Shown here piece by piece: positions 1 through 4,486 of a DNA stretch of 6,366 nucleotides. The stretch covers positions 1 to 6,366 of the forward strand of contig PEYS01000035.1 of assembly GCA_002763335.1 (NCBI GenBank), written 5' to 3'. Both the position numbers and the translations under genes were made by a program. The DNA is from Candidatus Woesearchaeota archaeon CG08_land_8_20_14_0_20_47_9. Lineage in GTDB: Archaea > Nanobdellota > Nanobdellia > Woesearchaeales > CG1-02-47-18. Each line of letters begins with the position of its first letter. Position 1 is the stretch's first letter. The notes under the pieces are model-generated. The model searched no databases and was not told where the DNA came from. It saw only the letters and a program-made list of their open reading frames with translations.

Positions 1-30
1 AAACCCCGCGTAAAGCGCGGGGTTTATTTT
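1..30 (+). terminator. GC-rich hairpin followed by T-run, possible terminator of a gene left of the window
   Basis: Bases 1-10 are the exact reverse complement of bases 16-25, giving a 10-bp stem around the loop TAAAG, followed by ATTTTT. On the plus strand this looks like an intrinsic terminator. Archaeal terminators depend mainly on the T-run, so the hairpin may instead belong to the palindrome-rich region that follows. The gene it would end lies outside the window. Confidence 0.5.
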
Positions 31-35
31 TGATC

Positions 36-165
36 ACACCAGAAATTCCGATTTGCAAATCGGAATTTCTCAGCGTTTCCAGATTAGTCTTCCCACCAGT
101 CTGAGACTGGTGGAAAGATAATCTTTGTAAGGCGTGCATTCAGGGTTTATAATGATTTCTGGTGT
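36..165. repeat. Nested palindrome cluster, about 130 bp, with 11-bp terminal inverted repeats
   Basis: The outer repeat is ACACCAGAAAT at 36-46 against ATTTCTGGTGT at 155-165. Inside it, 41-70 is a perfect 30-base palindrome of two 15-base halves centred on TTTG/CAAA. A second hairpin has CCACCAGTC and GACTGGTGG around a TGA loop near 93-113, extended outward by AGATTA/TAATCT with one bulge and one mismatch. AGAAAT at 41-46 can pair either with 65-70 or with 155-160, so two folds exclude each other. There is no convincing ORF inside and no clear flanking target duplication. It could be a structured RNA, a MITE-like element or an accumulation of hairpins. Confidence 0.7.
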
Positions 166-350
166 TCAGGCGATGATTTTCCGGTCACGTTTACAGTTAG
201 TGCGAAAATCTAGGCAAGAATCCGCTTGTCAAGAGTGAGATCGCTACTTTAGGCAGGTAGCGTTGAGCGGCGGAAGGAGAAGAATTAAGTCCTAAGTTCT
301 CTTCACCTCTAGGATTCCAATAACCAAAACTAACAGCCAGTTGCATTAGC
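166..350. other. Gene-free stretch with short inverted repeats upstream of tRNA-Leu
   Basis: No credible coding region is visible on either strand; the minus-strand open frame here runs through the tRNA antisense. Visible pairings are GATTTTC (175-181) with GAAAATC (204-210), CGCTAC (242-247) with GTAGCG (257-262), and an outer CCGCT (222-226) with AGCGG (266-270). The bases CGAAAATCT at 203-211 also occur in the repeat units at 2289 and 6356. A structured RNA is possible, but no known family is recognised. Confidence 0.35.
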
Positions 351-353
351 CAA

Positions 354-363
354 ATATTTATAA
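354..363 (+). promoter_or_regulatory. TATA box of tRNA-Leu
   Basis: ATATTTATAA is centred about 29 bases before the first base of the tRNA, the usual archaeal TATA-to-start distance. Transcription would therefore begin at or just before the mature 5' end. Confidence 0.6.
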
Positions 364-387
364 AGCCTCCCCCTGCCCTAGGCCTGG

Positions 388-471
388 GCGGGGATGCCGG
401 AGCGGCCAAACGGGACAGGCTTAGGACCTGTTGGCTTAGTGCCTGCGAGGGTTCGAGTCCTTCTCCCCGCA
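388..471 (+). tRNA. tRNA-Leu, anticodon UAG
   Basis: This tRNA reads CUA/CUG-type leucine codons. The acceptor stem GCGGGGA (388-394) pairs fully with TCCCCGC (464-470), and the discriminator is A471. The D stem has three pairs (397-399 with 411-413). The anticodon stem ACAGG/CCTGT (415-419/427-431) closes the loop CTTAGGA, placing the anticodon TAG at 422-424. A long type II variable arm (432-446) contains GGC/GCC, and the T stem 447-451/459-463 encloses TTCGAGT. The long arm together with discriminator A identifies leucine. No CCA is encoded and there is no intron. The bases just upstream (371-378) can pair with 386-393, overlapping the 5' acceptor strand. Confidence 0.96.
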
Positions 472-475
472 TTAA

Positions 476-586
476 GATGCAAGAGAAGAACACCCCTACC
501 TGTTCTGGATAAGCGTGGCATTCCAGCTCATCTCTGCACTTGCCTTTGCAATTGCTGCAACAGGGTTGCTTTTGTCATCAGGTTAA
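476..586 (+). pseudogene. Start-less fragment encoding one membrane helix
   Basis: This frame encodes 36 residues beginning DAREEHPYLFWISVAF and continuing into an Ala/Leu-rich hydrophobic run that ends LLLSSG and a TAA stop. It looks like a single transmembrane helix, and its codons resemble those of neighbouring host genes. There is no start: an in-frame TAA lies at 473-475, one base after the tRNA, and the first alternative starts (CTG at 500, GTG at 515) fall inside or next to the helix. The ATG at 477 is in another frame and stops after 11 codons. The parent family is not recognised. It may be the tail of a gene cut off at the tRNA 3' end, or a chance open stretch. Confidence 0.35.
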
Positions 587-605
587 GTCGCAGACCAGTG
601 GAAGG

Positions 606-824
606 TTACGCTTCCATATCCTCAAGATCTACAGAGCTATTCTTCTCAACAGCCTTCTTTACTGTCAGCTCTGCATCCTGCAGCTGCTTTGTGCAGGAGT
701 CTGCAAGCTTTAAGCCTTCCTTGAACTGGGCCATCATCTCTGATAAGCTTAAACTTCCACCCTCTATATCTGAGACTATCTTTGCAAGCCTCTCCATTGA
801 ATCTTCAAATGATGCTCCTTCCAT
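606..824 (-). CDS. xseB: Exodeoxyribonuclease VII small subunit
   Basis: XseB is the small helical subunit of exonuclease VII. Several copies bind the C-terminal helices of XseA to form the cytoplasmic nuclease that degrades single-stranded DNA into oligonucleotides. The 72-residue product has the family signature near its start, SFEDSMERLAKIVSDIEGG, followed by the SLSEMMAQFKEGLKLA helix and a QLQDAELTVKKAVE coiled stretch, and matches the usual 60-80 residue length. The ATG at 824 is chosen because GGTGG (834-830) lies five bases upstream; a GTG three codons earlier is possible and would give 75 residues. It lies 163 bases downstream of xseA in the same direction, with a large hairpin between them. 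TGGAAG/CTTCCA (599-604/611-616) forms a small stem over the stop codon. Confidence 0.93.
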   Translation of the reverse strand: MEGASFEDSMERLAKIVSDIEGGSLSLSEMMAQFKEGLKLADSCTKQLQDAELTVKKAVEKNSSVDLEDMEA

Positions 825-934
825 TTGTACCACCTTTCTCCTGTAGCTTAATAATTATCTATCATTATTGAGATTGTCCATTTTTAGACAGCCTCTGATA
901 TCAATGGTGTCTAGGTTTTGACGATATCGACGTC

Positions 935-988
935 AGAAAACTTTGAACCCGAGGGCGAGTTAGGAAGTCGAGGTGTTCAAAGTTTTCT
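935..988. repeat. Large perfect-arm hairpin at the 3' end of xseA
   Basis: AGAAAACTTTGAAC (935-948) is exactly complementary to GTTCAAAGTTTTCT (975-988), with a 26-base loop containing CGAGGGCGAG. The 3' arm ends on the first base of the xseA stop codon (988-990). No T-run follows on the minus strand. The loop length, the CGAGGG motif and the GAAAA/TTTTC arm ends resemble the hairpin at 2289-2335 although most of the arm sequence differs, so it may belong to the same repeat family. It may also mark or process the xseA mRNA end. Confidence 0.75.
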
Positions 989-2217
989 TATCCAATCACT
1001 TCCTTTACATTAAGCTTTAGTCTGCCCTCTGCCAGGGTTGCATCAACCTCTGCCCCCTTATCGGTTTGCTTTGAGCTCGTTATTACCCTGCCCTTTGAGC
1101 TTAGTATCGAAAACCCCCTCCTAAGAACCTCTTTTGGATTTAATGCTTCAAGTCTGCCACTTAATGCCCTAACCTCCTTCCTGAGGTGCTCTATCCTGTT
1201 AGCAGTCTCTTTTAAGAGCCCTGATCCAAGGTCGTCAACCTGCTGTTTTTTCTCAACAATAATGCTTATTGTGCCCCGCACAAAGAGCTGTTTCAGGCTT
1301 GTTAGGCGATCCAGCAGTTCGAGAGAGGTAGGTACTGCAAGCTCTGCAGCAGCAGAGGGCGTTGGGGCGCGCAGATCTGCAACAAAGTCAGCTATTGTGA
1401 AGTCTGTTTCATGGCCTACTGCTGCTATGACTGGCTTTTTTGAGGCAGCAATCGCCCTTGCAAGATTCTCGCTGTTAAACTCCCACAGGTCCTCAAGCGA
1501 GCCGCCACCCCGGGCGATTATTATCACATCCACTTCATCAATGCGGTTAAGAAGCCTTAGGGCTGATATCAGCGTCTCTGCTGCACCTGCGCCCTGGACA
1601 ATGGCAGGGGCAACTATGACCTTTACGCAGGGGTATCGTCTTGAGATGACATTTCTTATGTCCCTGACCACTGAACCTGTTGGCGAGGTGACGATGCCTA
1701 TTGTCCCTGGGTAGCGCGGAATTGGCTTTTTCCTTGCAGCCTCAAACAGCCCTTCTGCCCTCAGCCTCTCCTTTAGTTTAAGAAACTCTAGGTAGAGGCT
1801 GCCTAAGCCCTTAGGCTCGATTGATGTTGCGATAAGCCTGTAAGCACCCCTGGGCTTGTATACTGAGATGCTCCCCTGGACAATCACGTGCATGCCCTGC
1901 TCTGGCTTAAATTGTATAAGCCTCGCCTCTGTTCTGAACATGATGCAGTCAAGGAGGCTCTCCTCATCCTTTATTGAGAAATAGACATTGCCTGATGAGT
2001 GGAAGTTTATATTTGAAACCTCGCCGCTGACCCGTATGTATCTCAGCAGGCTGTTCTTTTCAAGAATAAGCTTTATGCGGTTTGTAACCTCGGTTACTGT
2101 GTAGATTGTTGGCTCATGCTTATCATTTTCTTTGCCTGCCAGTTCTTGGCTGCAATCATCATAATAATCAGTAAGGTTTCCAAGTTGCTTGTTTGTTTTT
2201 TTGTTCAAATGGATCAC
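988..2217 (-). CDS. xseA: Exodeoxyribonuclease VII large subunit
   Basis: XseA is the catalytic subunit of exonuclease VII, which degrades single-stranded DNA from either end during repair. An N-terminal OB-fold (about 37-135) begins with YTVTEVTNRIKLILE and contains the ISN-like GEVSNINFHSSGNVYFSIKD. The nuclease domain follows, with TSPTGSVVRDI (D186), ARGGGSLEDLWEFN (R236) and GHETDFTIADFVADLRAPTP (H269, D272), which match the essential Asp, Arg, His and Asp of E. coli XseA. A helical region then ends in the conserved NPKEVLRRGFSIL segment. At 409 residues it is slightly shorter than E. coli XseA (456). The GTG at 2217 is the most upstream start available, since TAA codons precede it. Residues 1-36 form a polar, Lys/Asn-rich extension beyond the usual N-terminus, so the true start is uncertain. 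No TATA box or good ribosome site is visible, and only 15 bases separate it from the endonuclease stop, suggesting read-through transcription. Confidence 0.95.
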   Translation of the reverse strand: MIHLNKKTNKQLGNLTDYYDDCSQELAGKENDKHEPTIYTVTEVTNRIKLILEKNSLLRYIRVSGEVSNINFHSSGNVYFSIKDEESLLDCIMFRTEARLIQFKPEQGMHVIVQGSISVYKPRGAYRLIATSIEPKGLGSLYLEFLKLKERLRAEGLFEAARKKPIPRYPGTIGIVTSPTGSVVRDIRNVISRRYPCVKVIVAPAIVQGAGAAETLISALRLLNRIDEVDVIIIARGGGSLEDLWEFNSENLARAIAASKKPVIAAVGHETDFTIADFVADLRAPTPSAAAELAVPTSLELLDRLTSLKQLFVRGTISIIVEKKQQVDDLGSGLLKETANRIEHLRKEVRALSGRLEALNPKEVLRRGFSILSSKGRVITSSKQTDKGAEVDATLAEGRLKLNVKEVIG

Positions 2218-2232
2218 TGACTCTTTCTGTTA

Positions 2233-2925
2233 TTACTCAATTTTCGCCCCGGGTTTAAAGCCCCGCCCTTTAGGGCGAAAATTGAGTCCGAAAATCTGCG
2301 TGTCAAAGCGAGGGGCGTGAAAGAGCAGATTTTCGTTACCTCCTAGGTTGGTAACATTAGCGCCTATACCCAAGATTAATGCCGGAATGTCGATATTTGA
2401 TACCCCTCTTTGCTCCAGGTCCCACACAAGCTGCTCAAAGTAAGATACTCCTGTTGACATATTCTGTGCCAATTCTTTTATTGGGACAATTTCTATACCT
2501 GCGTCAATAATCCCTAAATTATGAAAAATCGTCATTTTTGCACATACGTTATAAATCATAAAAGAATATTTGCCAAATTGAACTTCTACCCCTAACTTAT
2601 TCTTCACGAAATCCATGTCCCTATATGGAGGATTTTTAGTCTGACTAGGTGTATAACCATTCACATAATATCTTGCTGGATAGTTACAAGTAATCTTATG
2701 ATTTTTCCAACCCATGCTTAGAAATTCTTTTTTGAATGCTTTATTCATTGAAATAGGGCTATATAACATGGCCCCAAGCATTGTTTTTTCTTTGCTCTGT
2801 TTGCTCAAATGCCGGCCAGCATTAATTTTGGCAATCACCGTATTAATCTCTTCAAATTCTTTCATGTAACGCTTCTTTATAACTTCCTCACCCCTGTTAA
2901 ATGAGTAAACTGCCAGTATTCTCAT
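2233..2925 (-). CDS. Type II restriction endonuclease, BglII/BstYI family
   Basis: This is the predicted cleaving partner of the adjacent methyltransferase. The sequence strongly resembles BstYI as remembered: MRI.. VYS at the start, SKEKTMLGAMLYSPISMNKAFK (43-64), DFVKNKLGVEVQFGKYSF (105-122), GIEIVPIKEL and SYFEQL. The active-site pattern D-x8-E-x-Q is present as D105, E114 and Q116, matching BstYI D119/E128/Q130 and BglII D84/E93/Q95. Those enzymes cut RGATCY and AGATCT, so a GATC-centred target is likely but not proven. Family resemblance stops around residue 189 (LILGIGA), where BstYI itself ends. Residues 191-230 are encoded entirely by three consecutive inverted repeats, and the stop sits at the outer end of the last. 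The start ATG is three bases after the methyltransferase stop and has GGAGGT nine bases upstream, inside the final methyltransferase codons. The gene is AT-richer than xseA and lysS, consistent with transfer. Confidence 0.92.
   Translation of the reverse strand: MRILAVYSFNRGEEVIKKRYMKEFEEINTVIAKINAGRHLSKQSKEKTMLGAMLYSPISMNKAFKKEFLSMGWKNHKITCNYPARYYVNGYTPSQTKNPPYRDMDFVKNKLGVEVQFGKYSFMIYNVCAKMTIFHNLGIIDAGIEIVPIKELAQNMSTGVSYFEQLVWDLEQRGVSNIDIPALILGIGANVTNLGGNENLLFHAPRFDTQIFGLNFRPKGRGFKPGAKIE
2235..2287. repeat. Composite repeat copy A, hairpin 1
   Basis: ACTCAATTTTCGCCC (2235-2249) is exactly complementary to 2273-2287, a 15-bp stem. Its interior, GGGTTTAAAGCCCCGCCC followed by TTTAGGGCGA, is nearly identical to the interior of the copy at 6303-6354, where the arms differ but are again complementary. 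CGCCCTTTAGGGCG is itself palindromic and resembles the GC stem seen at the right end of some IS200/IS605 (TnpB) elements, which is only a resemblance. It encodes the last 18 residues of the endonuclease. Confidence 0.85.
2289..2355. repeat. Composite repeat copy A, hairpins 2 and 3
   Basis: CGAAAATCTGC (2289-2299) is complementary to GCAGATTTTCG (2325-2335) around a 25-base loop containing GCGAGGGGCG. A third stem, GTTACC (2335-2340) with GGTAAC (2350-2355), begins on its last base. The left arm, together with the preceding TTGAGTC, is repeated exactly at the end of the window. The set lies inside the 3' end of the endonuclease reading frame. Confidence 0.8.
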
Positions 2926-2928
2926 ATT

Positions 2929-3891
2929 CTATTTACCTCCAATCCATTCCTTTGGAATCTTTGATACTCTTTCTTTCCCTGTTGGTTGATAAACTGGTTT
3001 GGTTAATAGTCTAATTTTCAAAGTCCCAGAAAAAAGGCTGTTTATCCTGTCTTTTGATATTTGAATGTATGTTCCTTCTTTCTCACTACCTGCCACCTTT
3101 CTATTGTGAAGCAGACCTGCTATGAGGGCACTCCCAACGCCACTGAAAGGGTCGTATACCCATTCGTCTTCGTTGGTTAGTGCCAACACACACCTTTCTA
3201 CTAGTTCTACTGGGAATTGACAAGGGTGTATTGTCTTCTCTGGGTGATTTGCCTTAACATTAGGTATTTCCCAAATCTCTTTTTCCCAGTCTTCTGCAAC
3301 CTTTCCCCAGAAATCAGATGGATTCTTACCCAAAGGATTTCCAGATGGCAGTCCCTTGTTTTTTCCCTTCCAGTTTCTCTTTCCAGGATATTTTGATGGA
3401 ACTCTTACGTTATCTAGATTAAAAGTATACCTATCAGATTTGGTAAACCATAAAATAGTTTCGTATCGCCCTGAGAATCTTCTTTGAGCATGCAACCCAT
3501 GGCCAAAATGCCAAATTATTCTATTCCTTAATTTTAACCCTTCATCCTTGAACATATTATAATAATAAACATCTAATGGGAACAACTCTCCATCATTAAC
3601 AAAATTTCCCACCTCCCAACACAAGCTGCCTTCTTCATGAAGTGTTCTGACCAATTCCTTGATAATTCTCTCCTGCACTTTGAGGTAATTCATAAAATTG
3701 GTTCTTTTTTCATACACCTTTCCGATATTGTATGGTGGAGATGTAATAATCAACTTAAAAACACTATCCGGAATGGTTCTTAAGAAACCATGAGTGTCTC
3801 CATGATACAGCACAATCTTTGCATCTCTTGAAAAATTACCTTCTACGGTTGGTGCATGTGATTTATGAAAAAATAGTTTAGCTTGTACCAT
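2929..3891 (-). CDS. Site-specific DNA methyltransferase, beta class, probably N4-cytosine
   Basis: It would transfer a methyl group from S-adenosylmethionine to the restriction target, protecting host DNA from the downstream endonuclease. Catalytic motif IV, ITSPPYNIG, lies at residues 49-57 and the S-adenosylmethionine-binding motif I, DPFSGVGSALIAG, near the C-terminus at 247-259. This order, IV then target recognition then I, defines the beta class. SPPY rather than DPPY usually indicates N4-cytosine methylation. PEKTIHPCQFPVEL just before motif I is typical of the family, and residues about 100-210 would hold target recognition. At 320 residues the protein is full length. The ATG at 3891 has no ribosome site but a TATA-like box centred 28 bases upstream, pointing to a leaderless mRNA. 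That box lies within the remnant of the preceding DUF2283 gene. The endonuclease follows after three bases. Specificity is inferred only from the partner. Confidence 0.93.
   Translation of the reverse strand: MVQAKLFFHKSHAPTVEGNFSRDAKIVLYHGDTHGFLRTIPDSVFKLIITSPPYNIGKVYEKRTNFMNYLKVQERIIKELVRTLHEEGSLCWEVGNFVNDGELFPLDVYYYNMFKDEGLKLRNRIIWHFGHGLHAQRRFSGRYETILWFTKSDRYTFNLDNVRVPSKYPGKRNWKGKNKGLPSGNPLGKNPSDFWGKVAEDWEKEIWEIPNVKANHPEKTIHPCQFPVELVERCVLALTNEDEWVYDPFSGVGSALIAGLLHNRKVAGSEKEGTYIQISKDRINSLFSGTLKIRLLTKPVYQPTGKERVSKIPKEWIGGK
2935..2940 (-). promoter_or_regulatory. Ribosome binding site of the endonuclease within the methyltransferase gene
   Basis: GGAGGT overlaps the Gly-Gly codons just before the methyltransferase TAG stop, with nine bases to the endonuclease ATG. 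Ribosomes ending the methyltransferase pass over the site, so the two genes are probably translationally coupled, keeping endonuclease synthesis dependent on the protecting enzyme. Confidence 0.7.
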
Positions 3892-3901
3892 AGGCTTATG
3901 T

Positions 3902-4024
3902 TCAGCAATGCGAGCTTTTAAATCTTACTGTAAGGTAGTCATCAACTTCTTTAGTTTTGGCTACTTCGTCCTCTATTAGGGCAATATACATTACGTCTGC
4001 TTCAGGGTCATATCGTATTCTCAT
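3902..4024 (-). pseudogene. DUF2283 protein, C-terminally truncated
   Basis: The 40 codons read MRIRYDPEADVMYIALIED, then EVAKTKEVDDYLTV, then RFKSSHC and a TGA stop. The first 33 residues match the N-terminal half of DUF2283 (YDPEAD.LYI). The expected second half, usually a D-x-D-G-x-x-V-G-I-E-I stretch, is missing and replaced by an unrelated short tail, giving 40 residues rather than about 60. The start overlaps the stop of the upstream DUF4258 fragment in ATGA, the arrangement of a two-gene operon. The truncation point coincides with the methyltransferase TATA box, suggesting that the arrival of the restriction genes or a later deletion removed the end. DUF2283 and DUF4258 genes are often adjacent and suspected of being toxin-antitoxin-like, which is unproven here. 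Confidence 0.7.
3916..3923 (-). promoter_or_regulatory. TATA box of the restriction-modification unit
   Basis: On the minus strand the box is ATTTAAAA, centred 28 bases before the methyltransferase ATG and implying a leaderless transcript. It overlaps the codons for RFK at the end of the truncated DUF2283 gene, so the promoter sits at the apparent junction. Confidence 0.55.
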
Positions 4025-4134
4025 TTTATGAAAAAGGAGGTTATAACCTTTATATACTTTTCTTTCACATAAACCACTTTTAGGGTTCTTCCATTGAGCT
4101 TCTTCACAACATAATACTTATGGTCTTTAAAGTA
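4021..4134 (-). pseudogene. DUF4258 fragment lacking its N-terminal half
   Basis: Thirty-seven codons read YFKDHKYYVVKKLNG, then RTLKVVYVKEKYIKVIT, then SFFIK and TGA, resembling the C-terminal strands of DUF4258 proteins (K.Y..VK.....KVVYVE...I.VIT). The N-terminal half with its usual HA..R..ER segment is absent and no start codon is present. The frame is closed upstream by the TGA at 4135-4137, which is the stop of the 47-residue ORF in the same frame. Its end overlaps the DUF2283 start by four bases. It is most likely a decayed gene fused by deletion to its upstream neighbour. Confidence 0.6.
4049..4056 (-). promoter_or_regulatory. TATA box upstream of the DUF2283 start
   Basis: On the minus strand TATATAAA (continuing GG) is centred about 28 bases before the ATG at 4024, the spacing of a leaderless promoter. 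It lies inside the DUF4258 fragment, so it could be fortuitous. Confidence 0.4.
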
Positions 4135-4278
4135 TCACCCCACAAATATCTCATCCACCCTGCAGAGCACATCGCCGTATCTCGCTCTAGGCCTGTACCT
4201 GGCACTATCCACGCTTATCCGCTTGAGCTGCTGGAAAAATAGCCTGCTTATCGTGTCCTTGCTTAGGTCAACTGGCAT
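4135..4278 (-). CDS. Small hypothetical protein, 47 residues
   Basis: The product begins MPVDLSKDTISRLFFQQLKR and ends RVDEIFVG. It is basic and polar with one probable amphipathic helix (residues 6-20), and has no membrane segment or recognised family. It is likely to be translated: GAGGTGAT (4289-4282), an excellent ribosome binding site, lies three bases before the ATG, and its GC-richer codons match lysS and xseA rather than the island. Its TGA stop is followed in the same frame by the DUF4258 fragment, so it could be the intact N-terminus of a longer broken gene; uninterrupted, the two would make about 85 codons. A TATA-like box at 4340-4347 would give a leader of about 40 bases containing the stem CTTAT/ATAAG (4312-4316/4324-4328). 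Confidence 0.6.
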   Translation of the reverse strand: MPVDLSKDTISRLFFQQLKRISVDSARYRPRARYGDVLCRVDEIFVG

Positions 4279-4339
4279 GGTATCACCTCTCCGAGTTCTG
4301 TAACTAAGGTTCTTATCGCCCTAATAAGCAGAAGAGGCG

Positions 4340-4347
4340 TTTAAATA
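4340..4347. promoter_or_regulatory. Near-palindromic TATA-like box between lysS and the small ORF
   Basis: TTTAAATA reads TATTTAAA on the other strand. Toward the minus strand it would serve the 47-residue gene. Toward the plus strand it would start a transcript near 4370, ahead of the in-frame GTG at 4376 and the proper lysS start. A divergent promoter is possible. Confidence 0.4.
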
Positions 4348-4455
4348 CCTCACGCTCACGCCTGTCCAGTGGGGAGTGGAAGGCATGGCGCAAATCCTGG
4401 TTGTAAAAAATTCTTTGGTGAGCGGAGTCTCAGCTTACAAGTATCGGGTAGTAAA

Positions 4456-4464
4456 ATATTTAAA
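4456..4464 (+). promoter_or_regulatory. TATA box of lysS
   Basis: ATATTTAAA is centred 27 bases before the ATG at 4487, so the mRNA would start at or next to that codon. This supports choosing 4487 over the upstream in-frame GTG. Confidence 0.65.
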
Positions 4465-4486
4465 ATTGCTCATTCTTCTAGCCATC

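Noticed and set aside
171..211. Possible box C/D guide RNA (GCGATGA near 170)
   Set aside because: The C-like box deviates from RTGATGA and no CTGA D box follows at a suitable distance; the TGATGA at 5991 fails for the same reason.
197..493. Minus-strand open frame of 98 codons across the tRNA
   Set aside because: It reads the antisense of tRNA-Leu, with a translated GEGLEPSQ segment of the kind produced by tRNA antisense, and has no independent support.
394..846. Plus-strand open frame of 150 codons
   Set aside because: It starts inside the tRNA and runs antisense through xseB, whose family motifs and ribosome site are clear on the other strand.
1262..1714. Plus-strand open frame of 150 codons
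   Set aside because: It is antisense to the catalytic core of xseA and is Ser/Ala/Arg-rich without any family resemblance.
2235..2355. Integron attC site
   Set aside because: The stems do not carry the GTTRRRY/RYYYAAC core sites; GTTACC/GGTAAC has the wrong bases and no integrase or cassette array is visible.
2235..2355. CRISPR array
   Set aside because: There are no regularly spaced identical repeats with unique spacers; the copies are 4 kb apart and composite.
2929..3891. Orphan regulatory methyltransferase
   Set aside because: A BglII/BstYI-type endonuclease with an intact D-E-Q active site follows three bases later, making a restriction-modification pair far more likely.
4021..4278. 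Selenocysteine or other recoding at the TGA at 4135
   Set aside because: Composition changes at the TGA and both neighbouring small genes are visibly truncated, so a deletion fusion explains it more simply; kept only as a finding to test.
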